DNA of 64,000 bases from positions 62,001 to 126,000 of the forward strand of contig NZ_BDJF01000006.1 in NCBI RefSeq assembly GCF_001895205.1, in the 5' to 3' direction. Source of the DNA: Vibrio injensis. GTDB lineage: Bacteria > Pseudomonadota > Gammaproteobacteria > Enterobacterales > Vibrionaceae. The position numbers and the translations under genes are program-made. Numbering within the stretch: the stretch's first letter is position 1; every line of letters begins with the position of its first letter. Below, piece by piece: positions 31,597 through 41,134 of this stretch. A model generated the notes under the pieces. The model searched no databases. It worked only from the letters and a program-made list of their open reading frames with translations, and had not been told where the DNA came from.

Positions 31597-31685
31597 GTTA
31601 AACCCCAAGCCGGAATCTGTCAATCTAATAAAAACTCGCCTAAGTGCTAAAAAATTCATCACATCGTTTCAATGCGCTGTAATCG

Positions 31686-31713
31686 AAATGGGGACAATAA
31701 AGGCTTTTTCAAG
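31686..31713 (-). promoter_or_regulatory. Sigma-32 (heat-shock) promoter upstream of tig
   Basis: The minus strand has a perfect CTTGAAA (-35, 31707-31713), a 13-base spacer and CCCCATTT (-10, 31686-31693). This is close to the RpoH consensus and has the same spacer as the lon promoter. It would give a leader of about 340 nt before tig. Confidence 0.85.
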
Positions 31714-31747
31714 AGAATCGAGGGCTTTTTTTCTCCAAATCAATAAA

Positions 31748-31763
31748 AAGAGATCTTGCTCTT
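31748..31763 (-). terminator. Weak terminator candidate for selO
   Basis: A 5-bp stem (AAGAG/CTCTT) followed on the minus strand by TTTATTG, with A-rich sequence before it. The stem is short, so this is tentative. Confidence 0.35.
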
Positions 31764-31868
31764 ACTTTTATACTTTAAAAAATCCAATACCCGACGGAGA
31801 TCTCTCACGATGATAAATCTTAAGGTCACAAGACATTGTCGACATGAGATGAGAGTGGGATAAAGGTC

Positions 31869-31897
31869 CGACGTTGAAAGGCCCTATCGCAACGTCG
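31869..31897. repeat. Hairpin downstream of selO
   Basis: 8-bp perfect arms (CGACGTTG/CAACGTCG) around a 13-base loop, 20 bases after the selO stop. No T-run follows, so it may be an RNA-stabilising stem. Confidence 0.45.
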
Positions 31898-31916
31898 AGG
31901 TGCAAGAAAACATCGT

Positions 31917-33386
31917 CTAAGAGGAGCAGCTTATCGACAGCGTCTTTCCCCAATCGGGAGGTAACTGAGCGTAATGCTCGTTCTCAACTTGTTCTGAAAA
32001 AGGATCGCGTAACACGTTGGTTAAGCGCTCCAGTTCACGATAGTCCCCCTGCTCAGCGCGTTCAATCGCAATCTGTGCCAAGTAATTTCGTAAAATGTAT
32101 TTCGGATTATGCTTACGCATGGTTACACAACGCTCAGAAGCTGAGAGCGAATAGCCCTGAGCATCTCTCTCTTGCTGACAACGCTGCAAGTAACGCTCTA
32201 GCCACCGCTGACCAGCGTCTCTATCGGCAACGAGATCGATAACGCTTTGTTCATCAGCATGATCTAAACACGATAACTGACGCATAAAACGCGTGTAGTC
32301 GACTCGGTGTTTCGAAAGTAACGTAAATAGCTGTTCGAATAACTCTCTGTCCCCAGGTTGTGCCATCAATAAACCTAATTTTTGACGCATTAGCTCGCTA
32401 AAATATTGATTAAGTAATGGTTCATAACGGCTCAATGCTTGTTCTAAATCGGCACGATCAATAAGCGGTGATAAAGCGTGTGCTAAAGCAGATAGATTCC
32501 ATAAACCTATTCTTGGTTGCTGATTAAACGCATAACGGCCTTGATAATCCGAGTGGTTACAAATAAAACTTGGGTCATAATCATCTAAAAACCCAAAAGG
32601 ACCATAATCAAACGTTTGTCCAAGAATAGACATATTATCCGTATTCATTACCCCATGAGCAAAACCGACCGCTTGCCATTGAGCAATCATCTTTGCGGTT
32701 CGCTCAACAACCTGGGCAAACCAATCAGCATAAGGGTGCTCCGTTTGCAGACATTGTGGATAATGCCACTCGATAACCTTATCGGCTAATAAACGTAGTT
32801 CATTGATTTGATTAGTATAAAAGAAATGCTCAAAGTGGCCAAAACGCACATGGCTTTGGCTCATCCTGACTAATAAAGCGCCTTTTTCTGCTTGCTCACG
32901 ATAGACTAATGTATCGCTTGCTATCATCCCCAAAGCTCGAGTAGTGGCCATGCCTAACCCAGCCATGGCTTCACTACATAAATATTCACGGATGGTCGAA
33001 CGTAAGACCGCTCGCCCATCGCCCATCCGTGAATAAGGAGTAAGCCCAGCACCTTTTAAATGCAGATCAAAGACTTCCCCTGAGAGACTGGTTATTTCAG
33101 CTAATAGCAAACCTCGCCCATCGCCTAAATCTGGATTATAAACCCCGAATTGATGACCCGCGTATTTCATTGCCAGTGGTTTAAAACTCTCCGGCATCTG
33201 TTGCCCCGAGAAACAAACAAGCAGTTCTTGATCGGGTGTATCGGGTAAACCGAACTGAGTAGCAAACTTAGCATTCCATGCTACCCACTGCGGATTATCG
33301 AGTGGCTCAGGCGTAACTTCTCGATAAAAAACCTTGGGTAACGCATGGTAACGATTGGTCAGTGTCGTGTTTTGCCAGATGGACAT
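31917..33386 (-). CDS. selO: Protein adenylyltransferase SelO (YdiU family)
   Basis: 489 residues; a pseudokinase-fold enzyme that transfers AMP from ATP to serine, threonine or tyrosine residues of target proteins, linked to redox stress. Family blocks include [49 protein letters not shown] and [15 protein letters not shown] with FGFLDDYDP metal-binding aspartates. It ends SCSS, the position where animal SelO has selenocysteine; here it is cysteine. The ATG at 33386 is preferred to a TTG one codon upstream. Confidence 0.95.
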   Translation of the reverse strand: MSIWQNTTLTNRYHALPKVFYREVTPEPLDNPQWVAWNAKFATQFGLPDTPDQELLVCFSGQQMPESFKPLAMKYAGHQFGVYNPDLGDGRGLLLAEITSLSGEVFDLHLKGAGLTPYSRMGDGRAVLRSTIREYLCSEAMAGLGMATTRALGMIASDTLVYREQAEKGALLVRMSQSHVRFGHFEHFFYTNQINELRLLADKVIEWHYPQCLQTEHPYADWFAQVVERTAKMIAQWQAVGFAHGVMNTDNMSILGQTFDYGPFGFLDDYDPSFICNHSDYQGRYAFNQQPRIGLWNLSALAHALSPLIDRADLEQALSRYEPLLNQYFSELMRQKLGLLMAQPGDRELFEQLFTLLSKHRVDYTRFMRQLSCLDHADEQSVIDLVADRDAGQRWLERYLQRCQQERDAQGYSLSASERCVTMRKHNPKYILRNYLAQIAIERAEQGDYRELERLTNVLRDPFSEQVENEHYAQLPPDWGKTLSISCSS

Positions 33387-33716
33387 CAATGCTGCTCTTT
33401 TGGTGGTATTTTGCGAAAAAATAGCAAATACCTGAGTAAAATACTAGGTTTTATATTATCCTCTGCGTACTCGGTTTTCGATAAATCATCGACTCATCCA
33501 AACCGTCTTTCATTGATTGCCACGTCGCTTTCGTACAACAAGAAAAAAAGTACTATCTCCTTAATGATTAGGAGGGCTGCGAGGTAGCAAATCCGTGAAT
33601 CCTCATAACGATAAATTAGGATGAACAAACGCTGTCAATAGCGCAGTAGCTCCACACAGGAAGGGTATATACTTAATCAACCTAGCCAAATGCATTACAC
33701 CAATAAAGGAAACATT
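33387..33716. other. 330-bp divergent spacer, selO and sdaA
   Basis: Holds the upstream regions of selO (minus) and sdaA (plus). A bulged hairpin at 33405-33432 lies about 20 bases before the selO start on the minus-strand mRNA (arms GGTATTT/AAATACC). AAAGGA precedes sdaA. I see no gene here. Confidence 0.5.
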
Positions 33717-35084
33717 ATGTTGTCGATATTTGATATTTTTAAAGTTGGTGTCGGGCCATCCAGCTCTCATACCAACGGACCGATGATCGCTGGCTTTCAA
33801 TTTTTATCCTTAATTGAAGATGTATCATTGGTGACAAGAATCCAGATTGATCTGTATGGCTCATTAGCACTCACAGGAAAAGGTCACCATACCGATCGCG
33901 CGGTATTGCTCGGACTACTCGGTAATCAGCCAGATACTATTGATATCACACAAGCGAATGCGGACTTACACACCATCCACCAAACCGCTACATTAAATTT
34001 AGCAGGTAAAAAAAATATCCCTTTTTCTCCTCAAGATGATCTCCTTTTCCATCCACAGAGCTTACCTTTACATGAAAATGGCCTAACGTTTAGCGCGTTT
34101 GATCAGCAACATCGTCTTATCGCTTTTGAAACTTACTACTCAATCGGTGGGGGATTTATTGCGACCGCCGCGCAACTTGAACACGGTCACGCCGCTTCTC
34201 CCATTAACGTTGAATTTCCCTTTACCTGCGCCGATGATTTGCTCAATAAAGCGCAGCGTAACGGGCTTAGTCTCGCTGGCCTTGTTCTTCGTAATGAGCT
34301 TGCTTTGCGTGATGGGCAAGAGATCGACCGAAAATCAGAACAGATTTGGCAAGTGATGTCCTCTTGCATGGAACGAGGATTTGAAACCGAAGGCATTTTA
34401 GAAGGCGGACTCAATGTGACTCGCCGAGCACCTGCGCTCTTGAAAAAACTCGAAGCTAATGCCTCCATAGAACAAGATCCATTAGAAGTTATGGATTGGA
34501 TTAACTTATTTGCTTTTGCTGTCAGTGAAGAAAATGCCGCTGGAGGACAAGTCGTTACTTCCCCAACCAATGGCGCAGCCGGAGTCATTCCCGCAGTACT
34601 GATGTACTATCATCGCTTTATTCGCCCTTTGGATCTTAAACAGATTAAAGATTTTCTCGCCGTCGCGGGAGCAATTGGTATGCTGTATAAAATGAATGCC
34701 TCAATTTCAGGAGCCGAAGTCGGTTGCCAAGGAGAAATAGGCGTATCCTCTTCCATGGCAGCTGCAGGATTAACATCATTACGTGGCGGCAGTAATGAAC
34801 AAATTTGTATGGCCGCAGAAATTGCTATGGAGCATTCTCTGGGCATGACATGCGACCCAATTGGTGGCTTAGTGCAAGTTCCTTGTATTGAACGTAATGC
34901 GATGGGGGCCGTTAAAGCAATTAATGCCTCTCGCATGGCACTGAAACGTACAAGTAAGTGCCTAATCTCTTTAGATAAAGTAATTGAAACCATGTTCCAG
35001 ACAGGGAAAGACATGAATAAAAAATATCGTGAAACGGCGTTGGGAGGTTTAGCGTTAATTCACTTAGCTCCCCCTTGCGAATAA
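33717..35084 (+). CDS. sdaA: L-serine ammonia-lyase
   Basis: 455 residues; a single-chain iron-sulphur enzyme that converts L-serine to pyruvate and ammonia. The N-terminal beta domain starts MLSIFDIFKVGVGPSSSHTNGP. The alpha domain carries cluster cysteines in EVGCQGEIGVSSSMAAAG and MTCDPIGGLVQVPC, matching the 4Fe-4S serine dehydratases. The ATG at 33717 is chosen over one 27 bases upstream because AAAGGAAAC precedes it and homology begins there. It could be named sdaA or sdaB; the two are paralogues. Confidence 0.95.
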   Translation: MLSIFDIFKVGVGPSSSHTNGPMIAGFQFLSLIEDVSLVTRIQIDLYGSLALTGKGHHTDRAVLLGLLGNQPDTIDITQANADLHTIHQTATLNLAGKKNIPFSPQDDLLFHPQSLPLHENGLTFSAFDQQHRLIAFETYYSIGGGFIATAAQLEHGHAASPINVEFPFTCADDLLNKAQRNGLSLAGLVLRNELALRDGQEIDRKSEQIWQVMSSCMERGFETEGILEGGLNVTRRAPALLKKLEANASIEQDPLEVMDWINLFAFAVSEENAAGGQVVTSPTNGAAGVIPAVLMYYHRFIRPLDLKQIKDFLAVAGAIGMLYKMNASISGAEVGCQGEIGVSSSMAAAGLTSLRGGSNEQICMAAEIAMEHSLGMTCDPIGGLVQVPCIERNAMGAVKAINASRMALKRTSKCLISLDKVIETMFQTGKDMNKKYRETALGGLALIHLAPPCE

Positions 35085-35163
35085 TGCTTACCTTGACACG
35101 ATAGATGTAGATGAGAACCAAGGAGGGCTCTTATCTATATGACGCTTCTAACCCATACCAACA

Positions 35164-35943
35164 TTATTCTTTAATCAGTAAAGACGGTTTATTTGACGAC
35201 GTATCAAGCATGCTATCGATCTGTTTTCGCTGTTTAATCCATCGGTAACTGAGCGACAATAGACATAGCTCATAGATCCAAAATGCATAACCCAAAAGAC
35301 TAACCAACAATGACAAACTGACACTTTGATGCCATTGGGCTAACTGATAAGCCACGACTCCAACCCCTAGTGGTAACACACCGACGAGCAAAAACAGGGA
35401 TATCTGATAAGGCTGAGACAAACGCCATGCGGTACTGAGCCCACGTGGTTCATCGTCGATCGATACCGCTGGAATAACTAACAGACAGCGAGAAAATACC
35501 CAAATAACCGCTACGGCCAACAGCAAAAATAGCAACACTAACCCAAAGAAAGAGAGTTCAAATAAAGCCATGACTGAAAAAATCAATAGAAAAATAAGGA
35601 CCAGTAATCCCGAAAATAGTAATAACCAATAACCGATGACTCTCAATTTTCTTAGCCCAGAAACGGGTTGTTGATGATTCATCTCGAATGGATGGTCGAG
35701 TAAAATCGCTCTATGCATTCTCACTGTAACCCAAGCCGTCACAACAATCATCACTACCCCTGTTAGGAACACCAGAGGCATTTGCTCAGAGAAAAACGAA
35801 TTGGAAAGAAGCCATCCCCCTAACTGAGTGATCATTAGGTGTGGCCAAGAAAGCCATAAAAATTTCCGCCATTGACGTTTAATCAGCTGTGCCGCGCTAA
35901 CTAAAGTATATAAAAGCGGTAATGGGCAGGATTTCATGAACAT
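35164..35943 (-). CDS. Multi-pass inner-membrane protein of unknown function
   Basis: 259 residues with about six hydrophobic segments (about 30-50, 56-74, 102-128, 130-155, 182-205, 215-238). FSRCLLVIPAVSIDDEPRGLSTAWRLS resembles the R-x-x-L-x-x-P-A...AL..SW pattern of the YciC/UPF0259-like membrane proteins, but I am not sure of the family. The C-terminus is basic then serine-rich and probably cytoplasmic. Monocistronic between convergent sdaA and the divergent GNAT-nitrilase gene. Confidence 0.75.
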   Translation of the reverse strand: MFMKSCPLPLLYTLVSAAQLIKRQWRKFLWLSWPHLMITQLGGWLLSNSFFSEQMPLVFLTGVVMIVVTAWVTVRMHRAILLDHPFEMNHQQPVSGLRKLRVIGYWLLLFSGLLVLIFLLIFSVMALFELSFFGLVLLFLLLAVAVIWVFSRCLLVIPAVSIDDEPRGLSTAWRLSQPYQISLFLLVGVLPLGVGVVAYQLAQWHQSVSLSLLVSLLGYAFWIYELCLLSLSYRWIKQRKQIDSMLDTSSNKPSLLIKE

Positions 35944-36203
35944 GGCCTCAGCGAATGGTTAACCAATAGATGCCATCTATCAGTTAGCTAAAATAGGCTA
36001 GTACTATGGACCATGGCGGCTATTTTTTCATCGGCAATCGCGTGATTAGCATTCAGATTGTGCAACAAGTTACTGACACTTCTGTTATAAAATTAATCAT
36101 ATCCATACCATCTAATACGATAACGAATCGTTAGCTCACCATCTTTCAACTTGAATCACGCCAATAAATTCGCCAGTATGGTTAAAAAAGGAGTTAATAA
36201 AGT

Positions 36204-37736
36204 ATGAGTAATATCGCGCCACGCTTAACTCTGCGTGTGATTGAAAAGAACGATTATCCTGAGTTGGCAGCATTAATGGATCTCGTTTTCCATGATGTGG
36301 GAGGAGCTTGGCCACGAATGACGATCATGGATCTCATTCATCAATTTCCCGACGGGCAGATTTGTATCGAAGACGATGGTAAGATCATCGGTGCCGCTCT
36401 CACCATTAAAGTAGATTACAACCGATTCTCTCTACCGCATGTCTACACTGACATTATCAGTGAGCATAATGTTATTCAGCATAAAACCAGCGGTGATGCT
36501 CTCTATGGCTTAGACGTGTTTGTCCATCCTGATTATCGTGGTTTACGTTTAGGACGACGGTTGTACGCGGCGAGAAAAGAGTTATGCCGCAGTAATAACC
36601 TTAAGGCAATTTTAGCGGGTGGACGTATACCAGGCTATGCTCAATACGCCGATCAAATGCCCGTTGCTAACTATATTGAGAAAGTAAAACGCCGTGAGTT
36701 GCACGATCCGATCCTCTCTTTTCAATTAGCGAACGATTTTGATGTTAAGCGTATCATGCGTCATTATCTCCCAGAAGACGATCAATCAAAAGGCTACGCA
36801 ACATTATTAGAATGGGATAATTTTTTCTATGAAGAAGATATTCAATCGGTACACGACGTTGAAAAAACGCTAGTTCGTATTGGTATCATCCAGTGGCAAA
36901 TGCGCGCCGTTGATGGCGTAGAGGATTTGCTCGATCAAGCTGAGTTTTTCATTGATTCATTAGCCAAATATCAAGCCGATTTTGCCCTGTTCCCAGAGTT
37001 TTTTAATGCACCACTGATGGGATTAAAACGTGAACAAAACAGCGTCGAAGCGATTCGTTTTCTTGCTTCTTTTAGTGAACAAATCAAACATCACTTCTCA
37101 AAGTTAGCCGTCACTTATAACATCAATATTATTGCTGGCAGCATGCCAGTGTTAGAAGATGGTCAATTGTATAACGTAGCGTATTTGCTGCATCGTGATG
37201 GTTCTATCGACGAACAATATAAAATACACATTACTCCCCATGAAAAACGTGATTGGGTGATTGATGGAGGCAATCAAGTCCGCGTATTTGAAACCGATGC
37301 CGGACGAGTGGGGATTTTAATTTGTTATGATAGTGAATTTCCAGAACTAGGAAGGATGCTAGCAGAGCAAGATGTGCAAATTATTTTTGTACCATTTTGG
37401 ACAGATACCAAAAATGGCTATCAACGTGTGCGGCTTTGCTCGCAAGCCAGAGCGATTGAAAATGAGTGTTATGTAGCTATCGGGGGAAGCGTCGGTAACT
37501 TGCCACGGGTTGATAATGTCGATATTCAATATGCTCAATCGGCTGTATTTTCACCGTCCGATGTTTTTTTTCCACATGATGCAACAATCGCTGAAGCAAG
37601 CCCTAACACCGAAATGATCATTTTTGCCGATGTGGATCTCGATAAACTGAAGCAACTCAATACTGAAGGCTCGGTGACTAATTTACGCCACCGTCGTATG
37701 GATCTGTACGGTGGATTTACTCACCCTAAACATTAA
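36204..37736 (+). CDS. Two-domain GNAT acetyltransferase / carbon-nitrogen hydrolase fusion
   Basis: 510 residues. The N-terminal GNAT domain (about 7-165) has the acetyl-CoA loop VHPDYRGLRLGRRLY (about 108-121). The C-terminal nitrilase-superfamily domain (about 222-495) has the full triad: Glu265 (FPEFF), Lys340 (EQYKIH) and Cys374 (LICYDSEFP). Homologues of this fusion exist in many bacteria as bifunctional GNAT/carbon-nitrogen hydrolases; substrates are unknown to me. An amide hydrolase paired with an acetyltransferase suggests linked acylation and deacylation, which is inference. AAAGGAG precedes the ATG. Confidence 0.92.
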   Translation: MSNIAPRLTLRVIEKNDYPELAALMDLVFHDVGGAWPRMTIMDLIHQFPDGQICIEDDGKIIGAALTIKVDYNRFSLPHVYTDIISEHNVIQHKTSGDALYGLDVFVHPDYRGLRLGRRLYAARKELCRSNNLKAILAGGRIPGYAQYADQMPVANYIEKVKRRELHDPILSFQLANDFDVKRIMRHYLPEDDQSKGYATLLEWDNFFYEEDIQSVHDVEKTLVRIGIIQWQMRAVDGVEDLLDQAEFFIDSLAKYQADFALFPEFFNAPLMGLKREQNSVEAIRFLASFSEQIKHHFSKLAVTYNINIIAGSMPVLEDGQLYNVAYLLHRDGSIDEQYKIHITPHEKRDWVIDGGNQVRVFETDAGRVGILICYDSEFPELGRMLAEQDVQIIFVPFWTDTKNGYQRVRLCSQARAIENECYVAIGGSVGNLPRVDNVDIQYAQSAVFSPSDVFFPHDATIAEASPNTEMIIFADVDLDKLKQLNTEGSVTNLRHRRMDLYGGFTHPKH

Positions 37737-37754
37737 CCGCACCTTAATATATCC

Positions 37755-37803
37755 AAAGGCAACCCACTGTTAAAAATGAAATTATTCACCGTAGGTTGTC
37801 TTT
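37755..37803 (+). terminator. Weak terminator candidate after the GNAT-nitrilase gene
   Basis: Arms AAAGGCAACC and GGTTGTCTTT pair with one G-U, but the loop is long (about 29 bases). The TTT at the stem end gives a short T-run. Confidence 0.4.
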
Positions 37804-37912
37804 AACTTTGCTACTCACCACTCAAAACGTTAATTTAATGTTAAAAACACAACCATCATCCATGTCGTTCACGCTAGAATAACCAGTCACACGAATACAG
37901 GAACTGACTTTT

Positions 37913-38344
37913 ATGGAACATTTACTCGCTGATTTTCCGGTTATTACCGAAATTCCCGTAGCTTGGGGAGAAATGGATGCGCTACAGCATGTGAACAATG
38001 TGGTTTACTTTCGTTACTTTGAAACCGCGCGTATCGACTATTTCAAACAAGTCGCCCTAATGGAAGAAACGCAAAGTACAGGTATCGGACCAGTGCTAAG
38101 TGAAACCCAATGCCGTTACAAAATCCCGGTCACCTTTCCTGATACCTTACTGATTGGTTCACGCGTAGTTGATATTCAAAGCGATCGTTTTACTATGGAG
38201 TATCAAGCGGTCAGTAAAAAGATCGGCAAAGTGACCACAACAGGCTCGGCGACCGTAGTCATGTTTAACTTCACAAACGGACAAAAAGCTCACCTATCCG
38301 ACAAACTGATCCACGCCATTAATACGATTGAAGCAACATCGTGA
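37913..38344 (+). CDS. Acyl-CoA thioesterase, 4HBT hotdog family
   Basis: 143 residues, hotdog fold. The catalytic segment WGEMDALQHVNNVVYFRYFETAR (about 20-42) is the 4-hydroxybenzoyl-CoA thioesterase family motif with the active-site aspartate. Substrate range is not predictable from sequence; relatives hydrolyse medium-chain or aromatic acyl-CoA. CAGGAAC lies about 10 bases upstream. A terminator follows. Confidence 0.88.
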   Translation: MEHLLADFPVITEIPVAWGEMDALQHVNNVVYFRYFETARIDYFKQVALMEETQSTGIGPVLSETQCRYKIPVTFPDTLLIGSRVVDIQSDRFTMEYQAVSKKIGKVTTTGSATVVMFNFTNGQKAHLSDKLIHAINTIEATS

Positions 38345-38402
38345 TACCAACCACCTTCTCCCTGATATCGCTTGAAGATGATTTTGAGAGCTATTAGACA
38401 AA

Positions 38403-38427
38403 ACGGCCTTTCTTCGAGAAAGGCCGT
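38403..38427 (+). terminator. Terminator after the thioesterase gene
   Basis: A stem of about 10 bp (ACGGCCTTTC/GAAAGGCCGT) with a TTCGA loop, followed by CTCTTTTCGG. Confidence 0.88.
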
Positions 38428-38755
38428 CTCTTTTCGGCAACAACCATGATCATTGTCATCATTACCCCCCTTTAATTCGGTATAGTTTCCTCATCTTACA
38501 GACTGAAACACTAGGTAATTACTTTTTATAACACTTTATACTCATTATCTAACTCTGAAGTGGTGATATTCTCTGCTCAAAATGGTTCATCATCAACATC
38601 GTCGATGCCCAGACAACATGAGATAGCGAGTCGGTGGTCAGTGAATCCGTGGCCTTAAGATTGGTAACATTATGATTAAGTGTCATTGATACATTCAATA
38701 CCTCGGCAACGGCAAGTGAGAAGGGATCGTCAATTACTAAATTAAGAGAGGTACT
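38428..38755. other. 328-bp spacer upstream of the permease gene
   Basis: AT-rich spacer with no open frame, repeat or operator that I recognise. AGAGAGG immediately before 38756 is the ribosome-binding site of the permease gene. Confidence 0.5.
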
Positions 38756-40021
38756 ATGTTACTTATTGCACAACTAGTTATCGGGCTTACCCTGATATTA
38801 ATGATCAGTGGTCGAACGCCACTGTATATGACCGCGATTATCGGCTCGACATTGGCCGCTTTACTGGCTGGTTTCCCCGTCACCGGCGGTGCAGATATTA
38901 CTATTTTGAAGATGGTCAACGGCAGTTTACACCCCGTGATTGCTGATATGGCAGGTGTATTACTTTTTATTGGTGTGATGGAAAAAACTGGTTTCCTCAA
39001 TGTGATTATTCAACGCATCATTTTGTTGGGTAGCCGCTTTGGGGGAGGCCCTGGCATTGCCAGTGCAGGTACCGTTGCTGCTGGCGTGATTGGCGGTCTG
39101 ACTGGCTTTACTCAACCCGCAATTACTGCGGTAATTACGGGTCCAGCCGCGATTAAACTCGGTGTTAATCCAGATAAAGTCGCTGGATTACAAGCCCATG
39201 CTGGTCATTTAGGTAACTTCGGTGGATTCACCCACCCAACCCTACTTGCTGTCATTGCGACTGCTGGTATTGGCTTTGGTATGATCAACGTCATTGGCGC
39301 AGTAACCGCTTTATCAATCATTGCGATCAGCTTTTGGCGTCTACGCGTTGAGCAAAAACGTAGTGGTGTTACTTATACCCAAGAGCAAATCAACGCCATT
39401 TTGCAAGACATTAAAGATAAATATGAAGACAAAAGCTTTTTAATCGCCATTTTACCTTTCATTGCCTTGGTGATTGGTTTTACTATCGGTTATCCAGTGT
39501 TTTTAGTTGGTGTGTTCTCTGCTTTGTTAGTCGCTATTTTAGCCAAAACACCACTGGGACAAGCTGAGTCAATGATGCTTGAAGGCGTACAACGAGTTGC
39601 TATCCCGCTCATTGCGACTATCGGCTTCTTATTTATGTCAACTGTCATTCGTAATGTTGGTGTCGTAGATATAGTCGCCAACTGGTTTGATCCTGCGCTT
39701 AACTACGCACCGATCGTGGTGATGCTGTTGGTGTCAGCGATTGCTGGTTTGATCACTCAATCAAACGCAGCATCAGCAGCCATTGTATTACCATTTCTGA
39801 CTATTGTACTGAAATACGATGTTTCTCCACTTGCTGCCGCCGCGGCCGCGGCTGGTGGTTGTGCGGTCATGCAATACTTCTTAACGGGAGGACCTGTTGC
39901 AGCTCTTTCTACCACCGTACCCGTTGTTCCTGGTTCAGAGCTTAAAGCAGCTAACCGCTTCCAACGCCCTTCCATTTTAGGGGGATTGTTGGTGCTATTA
40001 GCGATTGTTGTCATTATTTAA
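38756..40021 (+). CDS. Ion-transporter-superfamily permease, possible organic-anion transporter
   Basis: 421 residues and about 11-12 membrane helices with two long hydrophobic halves separated by a charged loop (about 195-225). GGLTGFTQPAITAVITGPAA and GLITQSNAASAAIVLPFL are Gly/Ser/Asn-rich re-entrant-loop-like segments typical of the ion transporter superfamily (GntP, CitMHS, Dcu, NhaC relatives). Specific family and substrate are not clear to me; a carboxylate is a guess. It is flanked by terminators and transcribed alone. Confidence 0.72.
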   Translation: MLLIAQLVIGLTLILMISGRTPLYMTAIIGSTLAALLAGFPVTGGADITILKMVNGSLHPVIADMAGVLLFIGVMEKTGFLNVIIQRIILLGSRFGGGPGIASAGTVAAGVIGGLTGFTQPAITAVITGPAAIKLGVNPDKVAGLQAHAGHLGNFGGFTHPTLLAVIATAGIGFGMINVIGAVTALSIIAISFWRLRVEQKRSGVTYTQEQINAILQDIKDKYEDKSFLIAILPFIALVIGFTIGYPVFLVGVFSALLVAILAKTPLGQAESMMLEGVQRVAIPLIATIGFLFMSTVIRNVGVVDIVANWFDPALNYAPIVVMLLVSAIAGLITQSNAASAAIVLPFLTIVLKYDVSPLAAAAAAAGGCAVMQYFLTGGPVAALSTTVPVVPGSELKAANRFQRPSILGGLLVLLAIVVII

Positions 40022-40072
40022 AACGAAGCCTAACAGAATCCCTTTAAACGGATATCTGAGATAAAATAACAA

Positions 40073-40107
40073 AAAAACGCTAAGTAACTTTGTAACTTAG
40101 CGTTTTT
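40073..40107. terminator. Bidirectional terminator, permease and EAL genes
   Basis: A 13-bp perfect stem (AAAAACGCTAAGT/ACTTAGCGTTTTT) with a 9-base loop, and A/T runs on both sides. It serves the convergent permease and phosphodiesterase genes. Confidence 0.92.
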
Positions 40108-40132
40108 ATGCGATACGATTTCGTCTTCACCG

Positions 40133-40912
40133 CTATAGGCTATTCAATATATAATCTATATCCGGTTTAGGTAAGCGCTCAAAACCTGGTTCAGCAAAGA
40201 CATAACCTTGAATCAGTGAAACACCAAGTGTCATTAAACAACTCAGCTCGCCGAGTGTTTCCACTCCCTCAGCTAATGGTGTGATATTCAACTCTTTAAA
40301 CATAGTTAAACAGTTACGTACTATACTTTGTCGAGTCGGATCTGCATCAATACCACGAATCAATTGCATGTCTAATTTAACGATATTAGTTTGAAAGTCA
40401 GCCAAGAGATTCAAACCAGAATAGCCAGAACCAAAATCATCAATCGCGGTTAAAAAGCCCAACGATTTATAATATTCCACTACTCGTTTAACGTGTGTCG
40501 TATCTTCAAATTTTTCAACTTCAGTAAATTCAAATAAAATCCGTGAGATAGGAAAATCATAGCGTTGAGCAGCTTCTATCGTTGTTCGCAAGCAGCGTTC
40601 TGGTTGATAAATCGCATTCGGTAAAAAGTTGATACTCAACATCGAATCTAACTCTAGTTGGCTAGCGAGCTGAATCGCCTTCACTCGACAAGTTTGATCA
40701 AACAAATAACGGTTATACTCATTAATTTGAGAAATTATTGAGTAAGCAGACTGCTCCTGCTCGCCTCTGACCAATGCTTCATAGCCAAAAATCATTCGAT
40801 TTTTAACATCAATGATCGGTTGAAACGCCATCGTAAATGAAAAGTCCAATCCTTCATGAGATTGGCAATGAGCACAACTGACACGAGAAATGGGATCAGA
40901 GCAAGAGGTCAT
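40133..40912 (-). CDS. EAL-domain cyclic-di-GMP phosphodiesterase with a cysteine-rich N-terminus
   Basis: 259 residues, essentially a lone EAL domain. The catalytic set looks intact: EALVRG, the metal-binding asparagine in SINFLPN, FEFTE, DDFGSGYSGL (loop 6), IVKLD and LAEGVE. It should hydrolyse c-di-GMP. Ahead of the domain is a short segment with C4, C13, H15, C16 and H19 (CAHC motif), which could bind metal or sense redox. The ATG at 40912 is favoured by AAGG upstream; an earlier start at 40987 would add a membrane helix, which I cannot exclude. Confidence 0.88.
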   Translation of the reverse strand: MTSCSDPISRVSCAHCQSHEGLDFSFTMAFQPIIDVKNRMIFGYEALVRGEQEQSAYSIISQINEYNRYLFDQTCRVKAIQLASQLELDSMLSINFLPNAIYQPERCLRTTIEAAQRYDFPISRILFEFTEVEKFEDTTHVKRVVEYYKSLGFLTAIDDFGSGYSGLNLLADFQTNIVKLDMQLIRGIDADPTRQSIVRNCLTMFKELNITPLAEGVETLGELSCLMTLGVSLIQGYVFAEPGFERLPKPDIDYILNSL

Positions 40913-41134
40913 AACTACGAGCCTTATCAAAATAACGAACATACCAGAAAATAGTAGCATAATAATCAAACAAAAAATGCGCCCCATTGAAAGTAAACCG
41001 AACCCATTTCAGTCTATATTTTTCAATAACGTCGTAGATTAACCTGCTTGCATCATAGCTGTTTATAAAATTTGTATTACTCTTATAAATAGAAAGGATT
41101 TGATTCACTGCATCCCCTTGCTTAGGATATCGTT

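Larger units (their letters stand above)
31341..31916. other. 576-bp spacer between tig and selO
   Basis: Contains the tig leader hairpin, the sigma-70 and sigma-32 promoters, and two hairpins near the selO end (31748-31763 and 31869-31897). A short open frame at 31768-31953 overlaps the selO 3' end and looks spurious. Confidence 0.6.

Noticed and set aside
31768..31953. Short minus-strand open frame overlapping the selO 3' end
   Set aside because: Overlaps selO in another frame, has no ribosome-binding site and resembles nothing.
33682..33690. CCTAGCCAA, resembling part of the Qrr sRNA core, upstream of sdaA
   Set aside because: The following bases do not continue the Qrr core (no GACGTTGTTAGTG) and no sigma-54 promoter is nearby.
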